The notes beneath the pieces were generated by a model that made no database searches, had not been told where the DNA came from, and saw only the letters and a list, made by a program, of their open reading frames with translations. Shown one piece after another: positions 1 through 5,352 of a stretch of 11,866 bases of DNA (its first letter is position 1; every line of letters starts with the position of its first letter). The translations under genes were made by a program, and so were the position numbers. Source of the DNA: DRLZ01 sp036478815 (GTDB taxonomy: Bacteria; Pseudomonadota; Gammaproteobacteria; Methylococcales; DRLZ01); assembly GCA_036478815.1 (NCBI GenBank), contig JAZGEP010000341.1, positions 1-11,866 on the forward strand, read 5' to 3'.

Positions 1-195
1 TCTTGTGAGAAGTGACACCTGGTAACGGACGCACAAGCACGGCTCCGGCCAGATGGCACCCTACTGGGTATTAAGCAGCGAGTGCGTAGTTGTCGTCGTT
101 GGCAACTAAAAAGGTTACAGTTGGATTAACGAGGTTTACTGTGCCTCGGCATGCACCTTGGGTTTCGCGATCCGTGTCGAAGCCAGGTCGCCCCC
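1..195 (-). ncRNA. ssrA: tmRNA (ssrA), 5' part, cut by the window edge
   Basis: This is the 5' portion of a one-piece tmRNA read on the minus strand. tmRNA enters stalled ribosomes with SmpB, supplies a degradation tag and frees the ribosome. The 5' end GGGGGCGACCTGGCTTCGAC (from 195 down) and the following GCGAAACCCAAGGTGCATGC segment match the tRNA-like and early helix sequences of gammaproteobacterial tmRNAs. The tag reading frame lies at 103-71 and encodes ANDDNYALAA followed by TAA. The resume codon GCC comes after a TAG-containing stretch, as in E. coli. The 3' half, with the acceptor and T arm, lies beyond position 1. smpB is upstream on the same strand. Confidence 0.95.
71..103 (-). 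other. tmRNA tag-peptide reading frame
   Basis: On the minus strand the codons GCC AAC GAC GAC AAC TAC GCA CTC GCT GCT TAA give ANDDNYALAA. The LAA end is the determinant known to be recognised by ClpXP and related proteases. The E. coli tag is ANDENYALAA, so one residue differs (E to D). Confidence 0.93.
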
Positions 196-218
196 AGTAA
201 GTGTCTATCTAATCAGAC

Positions 219-246
219 AGTATAACCGGTATTGAGTTCACGACAA
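219..246 (-). promoter_or_regulatory. Probable sigma-70 promoter of ssrA
   Basis: On the minus strand a -35 TTGTCG (246-241) and a -10 TATACT (224-219) are separated by 16 bases. Transcription would start near 212, leaving a leader of about 17 bases before the mature tmRNA end at 195. The DNA upstream of the -35 is strongly AT-rich, as for strong stable-RNA promoters. The assignment rests on position and consensus only. Confidence 0.6.
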
Positions 247-430
247 GCTTAAGAAACTAATTTGATCATTGAAACCACACAGTAAACAGACTTTTTAACT
301 CTATATCATTGATTATAATAGTTATTAATTATGTAGAATACGTTGACTAATGTTACAGCGTGAATTTGTTGTGGGTTTAGAGGTTGGGCTCAAAAAATTA
401 ATATATCTGGCAAATTTTTCGGACTATCGT
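247..430. other. AT-rich spacer between smpB and ssrA, no gene seen
   Basis: These 184 bases separate the smpB stop codon from the ssrA promoter. I see no coding potential and no GC-rich hairpin with a T tract for smpB on the minus strand, so readthrough from smpB into ssrA is possible. The A/T runs near 300-335 could act as an UP element for ssrA. Confidence 0.4.
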
Positions 431-907
431 CTAACCATGTTTAAGGATACGTTGTTTTTCTCGTGTCCAGTCACGATTTTTTTCTGTTGCACGTTTGTCG
501 TGTTGTTTTTTGCCTTTAGCTAAACCGATTTCCAGTTTTGCCAAACTGTTTTTCCAATACATGGCAATTGGTACCAATGTATAGCCCTTGCGTTCTACGG
601 CACCGATTAATCTGTTTAATTCGTTTTTGTGGAGTAATAATTTGCGTGAGCGAGTCGGATCTGGATTAACGTGTGTGGATGCTGTGTTGAGTGGGGTAAT
701 ATGTGCGCCGAACAGCCAGGCTTCACCATTTTTGACGAACACATAGCTTTCTTGTAATTGCAGTTTTCCAGCGCGCAGAGATTTGACTTCCCAGCCTTGC
801 AGGCTGATACCGGCTTCAAAACGTTCCTCGATAAAATAATCGTGTTTTGCCTGACGATTTAAAGCAATGGTTTTTCCAGGTGTTTTCGCTTTTTTCTTGT
901 TGCCCAT
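431..907 (-). CDS. smpB: SsrA-binding protein SmpB
   Basis: SmpB is the obligatory partner of tmRNA. It binds the tRNA-like domain and takes the place of an anticodon stem in the decoding centre of stalled ribosomes. The protein has 158 residues, the usual length. It begins MGNKKKAKTPGKTIALNRQA and has the conserved HDYFIEERFEAGISLQGWEVKS segment (about 22-43), a YWKNSLAKLEIGLAKGKKQHDKR segment (about 117-139), and a basic tail KNRDWTREKQRILKHG that in known SmpB folds in the mRNA channel. The ATG at 907 is chosen because it matches the family N terminus. The bases before it are AT-rich with no clear Shine-Dalgarno site. ssrA follows directly downstream on the same strand, and the next gene is divergent. 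Confidence 0.97.
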   Translation of the reverse strand: MGNKKKAKTPGKTIALNRQAKHDYFIEERFEAGISLQGWEVKSLRAGKLQLQESYVFVKNGEAWLFGAHITPLNTASTHVNPDPTRSRKLLLHKNELNRLIGAVERKGYTLVPIAMYWKNSLAKLEIGLAKGKKQHDKRATEKNRDWTREKQRILKHG

Positions 908-1048
908 GTTATATTTTTTTGACGATGAATAGGTATTTGACTGACTCGGCTTGTAAACTTTGGTATTTTACCTGTTTTAGCGTTGTGATTGATGATTTGT
1001 TATCAATCGGTGGCAACGACCTCTATTTTTATTAAGTAGGATGATTAA

Positions 1049-2407
1049 ATGATTAGTGATAACGCAGCATCTCAGGGAAAGTGGTCGTCACGCTTTGGGT
1101 TTATTTTGGCAGCAACCGGTGCAGCTGTTGGTTTGGGAAATATCTGGAAGTTTCCATACATTACAGGTGAGAACGGTGGCGGTGCCTTTGTTCTGGTGTA
1201 CTTATTGTGTGTTTTATTGATCGGCATCCCGTTGATGATTGCCGAGCTCAGTTTAGGTCGGCGCGTGGGTAAAAGCCCTGTCAATACAATGCTGGATTTG
1301 GCGCGTGAGTCCGGTGCGTCAAGTTGGTGGAAGCTGGTTGGCGTCATGGGAGTGCTGACAGGCTTTCTGATTTTATCGTATTACAGTGTTGTTGCTGGCT
1401 GGACACTAGTGTATGCCATCAAAATGATTACAGGTGCGTTTTGGGGGATGGATGCTGGAGAAATCAGTGGTGTTTATGATCAGCTGATCAGCGACCCTGT
1501 GCAATTGTTATTTTGGCATTCTTTATTTATAGGGGCAACGATGTGGTTAGTTTCCCAAGGAGTGCAAGCAGGTTTGGAGAAAGCGGTACGTTTTATGATG
1601 CCGGCTCTTTTTGGTTTGCTATTGCTGCTGGTTGCTTACAGTTTGTTTGCTGGCGATTCAGAGCAGGCCTTTAAATTTCTGTTTTCTCTTGATTTCGATA
1701 AGTTAACAGGTGAGGGAGTGTTGATTGCCTTGGGTCAAGCGTTTTTCTCGATAGGGTTGGGGATGGGGATGTTGATTATGTATGGTGCTTATCTGCCTAA
1801 AGAGATCTCCATTTCTGGATCAAGTTTTATTATTGCTGCTGCCGACACAATTGTGGCGCTACTGGCAGGTCTGGCAATTTTTCCGATAGTGTTTGCTCAT
1901 CAATTGGAGCCGGGATCTGGTGCCGGACTTATTTTTCAAACATTACCAATCGCTTTTGCTCAAATGCCATTAGGTTCAATATTTGGGTTTTTGTTTTTCA
2001 CATTATTAGTGTTTGCAGCATTGTCATCATCGATTGCCTTAATTGAACCACTCGTCCGTTGGTTGATGGAAAGTCGTAAGTTATCTCGTGCGGATGCGTG
2101 TTTGTCAAGTGGTGTTGCTGTGTGGTTAACCGGCATTTTGACTGCTTTATCGTTTAATGAATGGTCAGATATTCAATTGTTAGACAAGAATATATTTGAG
2201 TTCATCGATTACCTGACCTCGAATATTCTACTGCCACTGGGAGGTATTCTTATTGCAGTTTTTACTGGGTGGGTTGTGAAGCAATCATTGTTGAGTGAAG
2301 AGAGTAAAATGAGCGCCAGCATATTCACGATATGGATTAATTTGGTCAAATATCTTGTTCCAGTTGCTATCTTCCTGGTTATGCTAAGTGTCATCGGTAT
2401 TTTTTAA
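1049..2407 (+). CDS. Sodium-dependent transporter, NSS (SNF) family
   Basis: This is an inner-membrane sodium-coupled symporter of the neurotransmitter:sodium symporter family; bacterial members such as LeuT and MhsT import amino acids. It has 452 residues and about 11 hydrophobic segments, which fits the 11-helix bacterial subgroup (LeuT has 12). The TM1 signature GAAVGLGNIWKFPY sits at 24-37, followed by a glycine-rich turn and TM2. ALSSSIALIE at 324-333 matches the TM8 region that holds a sodium site. The substrate cannot be read from the sequence. The ATG is preceded by TAGGA at 1037-1041 with 7-base spacing. A weak promoter (TTGACT at 937, TGGTAT at 961) may serve it. ratA begins 4 bases after its stop, so the two are probably cotranscribed. 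Confidence 0.93.
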   Translation: MISDNAASQGKWSSRFGFILAATGAAVGLGNIWKFPYITGENGGGAFVLVYLLCVLLIGIPLMIAELSLGRRVGKSPVNTMLDLARESGASSWWKLVGVMGVLTGFLILSYYSVVAGWTLVYAIKMITGAFWGMDAGEISGVYDQLISDPVQLLFWHSLFIGATMWLVSQGVQAGLEKAVRFMMPALFGLLLLLVAYSLFAGDSEQAFKFLFSLDFDKLTGEGVLIALGQAFFSIGLGMGMLIMYGAYLPKEISISGSSFIIAAADTIVALLAGLAIFPIVFAHQLEPGSGAGLIFQTLPIAFAQMPLGSIFGFLFFTLLVFAALSSSIALIEPLVRWLMESRKLSRADACLSSGVAVWLTGILTALSFNEWSDIQLLDKNIFEFIDYLTSNILLPLGGILIAVFTGWVVKQSLLSEESKMSASIFTIWINLVKYLVPVAIFLVMLSVIGIF

Positions 2408-2411
2408 CGTA

Positions 2412-2846
2412 ATGACGAAAATTGAACGTAGCGCCCTAGTGCGTTTTTCGGCTAATGAGATGTTTTTGCTGGTTGCCGATATTGAGTCCTACCCGTGTTT
2501 TTTGCCCTGGTGTCAGTCCAGTCGTGTTTTGTCCAGTGTGGATGCAGTTGTTGAAGCAGAGCTTGAAATTGCCCGTGGTGGTTTCCATAAAAAATTTTCA
2601 ACTCAAAATGTGAATCTGAAGCCGAATGAAATTAAGATGACTTTGCTCAATGGGCCATTTAATTCATTGAACGGCGCTTGGCATTTTATTCCGTTAAGTG
2701 ATCATGCGAGCAAGATTTCTCTGAAACTGGAATTCGAGCTGCCTGGTGGGATTGCTGCGATCGCATTTGGACGAATCTTTCATCAGATATGTGAGACCAT
2801 GGTGGATGCTTTCCATCAACGCGCTAAAGATCTCTATAGGGAATGA
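2412..2846 (+). CDS. ratA: RatA, START/SRPBCC-fold protein (COQ10-like)
   Basis: RatA belongs to the START-like polyketide-cyclase/COQ10 family. In E. coli it was reported to bind the 50S subunit and block 70S formation; relatives bind ubiquinone. The 144-residue product TKIERSALVRFSANEMFLLVADIESYP... follows the E. coli protein throughout, with the FLPWCQSSRVL segment near 25-35 and the C-terminal helix FGRIFHQICETMVDAFHQRAKDLY. I chose the ATG at 2412 because it gives the family N terminus. A GTG at 2388 in the same frame would add eight residues and overlap the transporter. There is no good Shine-Dalgarno site, which suggests translational coupling to the transporter stop 4 bases upstream. 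Toxin status is not shown by the sequence. Confidence 0.93.
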   Translation: MTKIERSALVRFSANEMFLLVADIESYPCFLPWCQSSRVLSSVDAVVEAELEIARGGFHKKFSTQNVNLKPNEIKMTLLNGPFNSLNGAWHFIPLSDHASKISLKLEFELPGGIAAIAFGRIFHQICETMVDAFHQRAKDLYRE

Positions 2847-3126
2847 ACTTATTGCGGTTGAGGTTGCTTATGCAACACCCAGTGAACAGCAAATTATTGC
2901 ACTAGAAATTAAAGCTGGAGCAACTGTTGAGCAAGTGATTGTCAAAAGCAATCTGTCGGGAACTTTTCCTGAAATTGATTTGTCAATTAACAAAGTTGGA
3001 ATATTCGGACAAGTTGTAGAACTCAGTCAAGTATTGCAACATGGCGATCGAGTTGAAATCTACAGGCCATTACAAGTTGATCCACGTCTTGCTCGACGTG
3101 AACGGGTGCGTCAATTCACAAAATGA
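2806..3126 (+). CDS. rnfH: RnfH family protein (ubiquitin-like fold)
   Basis: RnfH is a small ubiquitin/ThiS-like-fold protein usually encoded next to ratA; its function is not firmly established. The core IAVEVAYATPSEQQ, NKVGIFGQVVELSQVL and HGDRVEIYRPLQVDP.LARRER is diagnostic. With the ATG at 2806 the product has 106 residues and overlaps ratA by 41 bases. That gives about 15 residues before the conserved IAVEVAY, more than in E. coli. An ATG at 2746 in the same frame would add 20 more. No ATG, GTG or TTG lies at the expected family start, but ATT at 2851 has AGGGA about nine bases before it, so the true start is open. bamE (smpA), often found in this neighbourhood, is absent from the window. 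Confidence 0.9.
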   Translation: MLSINALKISIGNELIAVEVAYATPSEQQIIALEIKAGATVEQVIVKSNLSGTFPEIDLSINKVGIFGQVVELSQVLQHGDRVEIYRPLQVDPRLARRERVRQFTK

Positions 3127-3135
3127 CTTGGGATA

Positions 3136-3285
3136 CTGTCCGAGAATAGAAGCCGTAGCGAGGGAAAGCTGTTTGAGGCTAAATTTTTCATTATTTGAGG
3201 CGAATAGTTGTTCTATTTAACCAAGATAATGGGAAAATCAGGTCAAATCCAGTTTTTCCGCAGTAGGCTCTCTATTCTTGGGCAG
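3136..3285. repeat. Palindromic element R1 (rnfH-csrA spacer)
   Basis: This is a 150-bp imperfect palindrome. The outer arms 3136-3154 and 3266-3285 (CTGTCCGAGAATAGA against the complement of TCTATTCTTGGGCAG) pair with a few mismatches. An inner arm pairs around CATTAT. The centre has AATAG, loop TTGTT, CTATT at 3203-3217. The central GAGGCGAATAGTTGTTCTA (3198-3216) matches the core of element R5 (5176-5194) except for one base. Arm sequences are unlike those of the other copies. It starts 9 bases after the rnfH stop and lacks a T tract after the stem, so it is not an ordinary terminator. Confidence 0.65.
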
Positions 3286-3370
3286 CCTCCTAGTACTCTG
3301 GCAACTTAGGATTGATGGGTAAACTGAGCTGATGAAGAGGTGAGCTGTCGAACTTTATTGCTAATCTGCT
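3286..3370. other. Spacer between R1 and the csrA promoter, nothing recognised
   Basis: No open reading frame with coding character, RNA gene or clear site is seen. An aspartokinase or alaS gene, common upstream of csrA in other gammaproteobacteria, is not here. Confidence 0.4.
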
Positions 3371-3399
3371 TTCCGATGAATTGATTCTGCTGTTATAAT
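3371..3399 (+). promoter_or_regulatory. Probable csrA promoter
   Basis: A perfect -10 TATAAT lies at 3394-3399. A poor -35, TTCCGA at 3371-3376, lies 17 bases upstream. The expected start near 3406 gives a leader of about 67 bases. The -10 match is strong and the -35 weak, so an activator or an extended contact may be needed. Confidence 0.5.
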
Positions 3400-3430
3400 C
3401 AAGCGATATTCACACCTGCACCATGTTAAA

Positions 3431-3466
3431 TTATGGAAAGGAAGACAGGTTTTCTAGTACAGGGAG
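3431..3466 (+). promoter_or_regulatory. csrA leader with GGA triplets (possible autoregulatory sites)
   Basis: The untranslated leader has GGA at 3435-3437, 3440-3442 and 3463-3465. The last lies within the Shine-Dalgarno site AGGGAG (3461-3466). CsrA is known to bind GGA motifs near ribosome-binding sites and to repress its own mRNA in E. coli. The arrangement suggests the same here. That is inference from motif and position. Confidence 0.4.
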
Positions 3467-3472
3467 TTTACA

Positions 3473-3775
3473 TTGCTTATTTTGACACGACGGATAGGTG
3501 AAACCTTGATGGTCGGTGACAATGTCACCATTACGGTCTTGGCTGTAAAAGGCAATCAAGTTCGTATTGGTGTCAAAGCGCCAACTGAGGTTGCTGTTCA
3601 CAGAGAAGAAATATACAATCGTATTCATGATGAGGCTCTGGGCAAACAAGTTTCTGAAATTAAGTCACAAGCCAGCGTGGTAGAAAAAGAACCAATTTTC
3701 CAAACAACCGATGATGAACATATCGATAGTGAGCCTGTTGATGGTCATACTGAGGAACAAGGTGATTCTACGTAA
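3473..3775 (+). CDS. csrA: Carbon storage regulator CsrA with a long acidic tail
   Basis: CsrA is a small dimeric RNA-binding protein that controls translation and stability of mRNAs by binding GGA motifs. Residues 1-53 (MLILTRRIGETLMVGDNVTI, then VKGNQVRIGVKAP, then EVAVHREEIYNRI) match E. coli CsrA closely, including R44, a residue known to contact RNA. The start is TTG, preceded by AGGGAG with 6-base spacing, and gives the exact family N terminus. The protein has 100 residues against 61 in E. coli. The extra residues are polar and strongly acidic (TTDDEHIDSEPVDGHTEEQ). The last seven codons and the TAA lie in sequence homologous to the core of a palindromic repeat (see R2), so the tail may be partly repeat-derived. 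tRNA-Ser follows, as in E. coli. Confidence 0.95.
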   Translation: MLILTRRIGETLMVGDNVTITVLAVKGNQVRIGVKAPTEVAVHREEIYNRIHDEALGKQVSEIKSQASVVEKEPIFQTTDDEHIDSEPVDGHTEEQGDST

Positions 3776-3817
3776 CATTGAGATTGTTTGGCCAGAAACA
3801 AAAAGACAAGTAACATG
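3752..3817. repeat. Half copy R2 of the palindromic family, overlapping the csrA 3' end
   Basis: Aligned by eye, 3752-3817 is about three-quarters identical to the core and right half of element R5 (5176-5243). Shared blocks include GAGG, TTCTACG, ATTGAGAT and the exact 13-mer CAAAAAGACAAGT (3799-3811). The csrA stop codon TAA (3773-3775) is inside the core. No convincing left half pairs with it; if one existed it would now lie inside csrA codons and has diverged. Confidence 0.65.
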
Positions 3818-3841
3818 AGTCTATTTATTTTGCCAAGCCAC

Positions 3842-4007
3842 CTAGTAGTCTTTCAATGTGATATTGCCGAGTATAGGGAGTTGAGAAGTGGTTAGCTGCT
3901 AGGCGCACGAGAGCAGGACTAGCAGGCTAATCCAAACGAGTGCAACAACGCAGATGACCATTTATCGGCTTTATATGCCCGGCAATATCACATTGAAAGA
4001 CTACTAG
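3842..4007. repeat. Palindromic element R3 with 28-bp perfect arms
   Basis: The arms at 3842-3869 and 3980-4007 are perfect inverted repeats of 28 bases, beginning CTAGTAGTCTTTCAATGTGA. Weaker pairing continues inwards to about 3875 and 3974. The middle contains a second hairpin (GGTTAGCTGCTAG with CTAGCAGGCTAATCC). GGCGCA (3902-3907) and TGCAAC (3941-3946) are placed symmetrically about the element centre, as in the family core, but enclose 33 bases instead of the usual shorter stretch. CAC flanks both ends (3839-3841 and 4008-4010), perhaps a short target duplication. It has no T tract. Confidence 0.8.
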
Positions 4008-4025
4008 CACTTAGACATAAAATCC

Positions 4026-4115
4026 GGAGAGATGGCCGAGCGGCTGAAGGCGCTCCCCTGCTAAGGGAGTATGGGTTAACGCCCATCGAGGGTTCGAATC
4101 CCTCTCTCTCCGCCA
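4026..4115 (+). tRNA. tRNA-Ser(GCU)
   Basis: The 90-base gene has a 7-bp acceptor stem (GGAGAGA with TCTCTCC), discriminator G and an encoded CCA at 4113-4115. The anticodon stem CCC/GGG surrounds the loop CTGCTAA, giving anticodon GCU for AGC and AGU codons. It has the long variable arm typical of tRNA-Ser and a GGTTCGAATCC T arm. It follows csrA, as serV does in E. coli. I found no good promoter between R3 and the gene, so it may be transcribed from csrA through R3. Confidence 0.97.
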
Positions 4116-4152
4116 TTTCATCACTGTTGCCAAACAACTAGAGGGGCTCATA

Positions 4153-4404
4153 ATGCTTCGCTTAGGAAATGCAATTCGACTAACACATTCCGAATATGAA
4201 GAACTTTGCTGTTTAATCAGTGACACCCCGGTTGTTCTTTATCGTCCGCCAATTTCTGTTGATGAATACAATAATTTACTGCAAAAAGCAGCTGATTACT
4301 GGAAACACGTTGTAGCAGATGAAGATGCAAAAATTGTTGCTGGTGTGATTGAAGAAACAAAAATCATCTCAGATCTCTATGCTGCCCCATTAATGACTGG
4401 ATGA
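4153..4404 (+). CDS. Hypothetical protein, 83 residues
   Basis: I do not recognise this protein. It begins MLRLGNAIRLTHSEYEELCC and reads as a small soluble, mostly helical protein with no signal peptide or membrane segment. It has many acidic residues in its second half (VVADEDAKIVAGVIEETK). The start ATG has a strong purine-rich ribosome site, AGAGGGG at 4140-4146, with 6-base spacing, which supports it as a real gene. It begins 37 bases after tRNA-Ser and ends 35 bases before the next gene on the same strand, so a two-gene unit is likely. No partner or pathway can be inferred from the neighbours. Confidence 0.65.
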   Translation: MLRLGNAIRLTHSEYEELCCLISDTPVVLYRPPISVDEYNNLLQKAADYWKHVVADEDAKIVAGVIEETKIISDLYAAPLMTG

Positions 4405-4439
4405 CATAATCGGAACCAAATTGATCTCAGGAGGCATAA

Positions 4440-4790
4440 TTGAAATTTTTTCTAAGTATCATCTTGTTATTGTCAATGGAGATTAGCTTTGCAAGGAGTT
4501 ATTCATCTGCTGCAAATACAATTCGCCCACTCGATTATGATGTTAGTGATGTAGCAACTGAAATTGTAGTTTTGCGGCCACTCGGGTTTATTGGGAGTGT
4601 CGCCGGAGCAGCAGTTTTTTTAGGTACATTACCGCTTTCTCTGTTTGCCACCATTGCGCCGCCACATGATGCAATTGATAAAGTTGCCAAAACACTGATT
4701 TTTGGACCAGCTAATGCAACGTTCCAAAGACCTTTTGCTTATTATCACTATGATCCGCAGGGTGATTACCCGAAAGTGAGCAGATATTAA
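4440..4790 (+). CDS. Small exported or membrane protein of unknown function
   Basis: The 116-residue product starts at TTG, with a near-ideal AGGAGG at 4430-4435 and 4-base spacing. Residues 1-18 (MKFFLSIILLLSMEISFA) look like a signal peptide with cleavage after SFA. A second hydrophobic stretch, LGFIGSVAGAAVFLGTLPLS at about 48-67, would make a membrane segment. The layout of RPLGFIGSVAG, then PLSLF, then a conserved-looking FGPANATFQRPFAYY recalls a small family of proteobacterial membrane proteins with RPLG and F.RP motifs that I know only as uncharacterised; this resemblance is from memory. It is probably cotranscribed with the 83-residue gene upstream. The C terminus is hydrophilic and rich in tyrosine. 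Confidence 0.7.
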   Translation: MKFFLSIILLLSMEISFARSYSSAANTIRPLDYDVSDVATEIVVLRPLGFIGSVAGAAVFLGTLPLSLFATIAPPHDAIDKVAKTLIFGPANATFQRPFAYYHYDPQGDYPKVSRY

Positions 4791-4792
4791 AG

Positions 4793-4814
4793 ACTGTGCA
4801 GGAATGCACACAGT
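4793..4814 (+). terminator. Possible weak terminator hairpin
   Basis: ACTGTGC and GCACACAGT can pair with a two-base bulge around the loop AGGAAT, three bases after the preceding stop codon. Only a short TATTT follows, so termination would be weak at best. Confidence 0.3.
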
Positions 4815-5022
4815 TATTTCGCCCCGTATATAAAATTTCCTGCGAATCCAGTAGCAGTACGATCATCTCTTAACTGATGAGCAATGCGAGCTAGGAGCAG
4901 GTGGGCTCCTTCTGCCTTCTGCCGCTTCCTGAGCTCCCACATGTTTTTCTGTATTTCATTCTTCAGTCGGGGGAGTCAATCCATGCTTTAACTTTGGGTT
5001 GAGGATTGTTGGCTATGCCCAC
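4814..5022 (-). pseudogene. Possible decayed ORF of unknown origin
   Basis: On the minus strand two overlapping open stretches look more protein-like than chance. The upstream one (5022-4963, GTG start) ends AWIDSPD and stops. In another frame, open from 4974 to 4814, it is followed by a stretch that includes the 42 codons MWELRKRQKAEGAHLLLARI...GFAGNFIYGAK from ATG 4942. A frameshift near 4965-4974 would join them. I recognise no family. It abuts palindromic element R4, whose insertion may have cut it. It could also be chance open frame. Confidence 0.22.
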
Positions 5023-5035
5023 ATGCTATATGTAA

Positions 5036-5352
5036 GTACTCGATCATCAATCTTTTAACATTTTACTTATCTTTTTTATCATCTTCGGCGTTGCAGAAAC
5101 AGTTACGTTAGGAACGTGCATGGAATAACTTGAACAATGATGACACAGTTTTTGTTTCTGACTAAGCGATCTCAAGAGGCGCATAGTTGTTCTACGCAAC
5201 GATTGAGATCGCTTAGTCAGGAGCAAAAAGACAAGTCAGAATGTTCAAGTTATTTCATGCACGTTTCTTAGCTCACTATGCGCCTGTTGATGCGTCTTGA
5301 ATATGATAAAAAAATCCTGCGTAAAATTGTTAAAATATTGATGATCGAGTAC
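5036..5352. repeat. Palindromic element R4, interrupted by R5
   Basis: The outer arms are GTACTCGATCATCAAT (5036-5051) and its perfect complement at 5337-5352, extended by TTTTAACA and TTTTAC blocks with one mismatch and one gap. Further in come TTTTTTATCAT-type arms, then AGAAACAGTTACG on the left (5096-5107) and CTATGCGCC on the right (5276-5284). Removing the inner 156-160 bases gives a sequence that aligns along its length with R6 at 11776-11866, including the shared AAAAATCCTGCGT. R4 is therefore an older family member split by a second insertion. Confidence 0.8.
5112..5267. repeat. Palindromic element R5, inserted in the loop of R4
   Basis: The outer arms are 5111-5136 and 5242-5267 (GAACGTGCATGGAATAACTT and its complement), with 24 of 26 bases matching. 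The inner arm CTGACTAAGCGATCTCAA (5158-5175) pairs perfectly over 18 bp with 5203-5220. The centre is GCATAG, TTGTT, CTACGC. TTTTTG (5149-5154) and CAAAAAGACAAGTCA (5224-5238) are the family patches, in the opposite orientation to R4 and R6. TTAG flanks the element at 5108-5111 and 5268-5271 and appears once in the reconstructed empty site. Confidence 0.85.

Noticed and set aside
847..1035. 62-codon plus-strand open frame across the smpB start and spacer
   Set aside because: Its first part is antisense to smpB, the peptide is unlike any protein I know, and it has no convincing ribosome site.
3136..4007. Reading the palindromes as Rho-independent terminators for rnfH and csrA
   Set aside because: The stems are far too long and have no T tract after the 3' arm on either strand. 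The A and T runs are inside the elements and pair with each other.
4026..4152. tRNA-Ser as an attachment site for an integrated island
   Set aside because: I found no second copy of the tRNA 3' end in the window and no integrase gene; the csrA-tRNA-Ser order is also the normal one.
4843..4860. Another repeat terminus, because TTCCTGCG resembles the family TCCTGCGTCA
   Set aside because: Only 7 to 8 bases match, with no core or partner arm nearby.
4869..4940. Small hairpins (AGGAGC/GCTCCT and GTGGG/CCCAC) as an RNA gene
   Set aside because: The stems are short, mutually exclusive in part, and overlap the possible decayed ORF. No known RNA family is recognised.
5112..5267. Integron attC-like site, because GTTGCG and CGCAAC blocks face each other
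   Set aside because: The blocks do not fit the GTTRRRY and RYYYAAC consensus, they sit at the hairpin centre instead of the ends, and no cassette or integrase is seen.
3136..5352. CRISPR array or tandem repeat array
   Set aside because: Copies are irregularly spaced, inverted or nested, and have no uniform short direct repeats with spacers.
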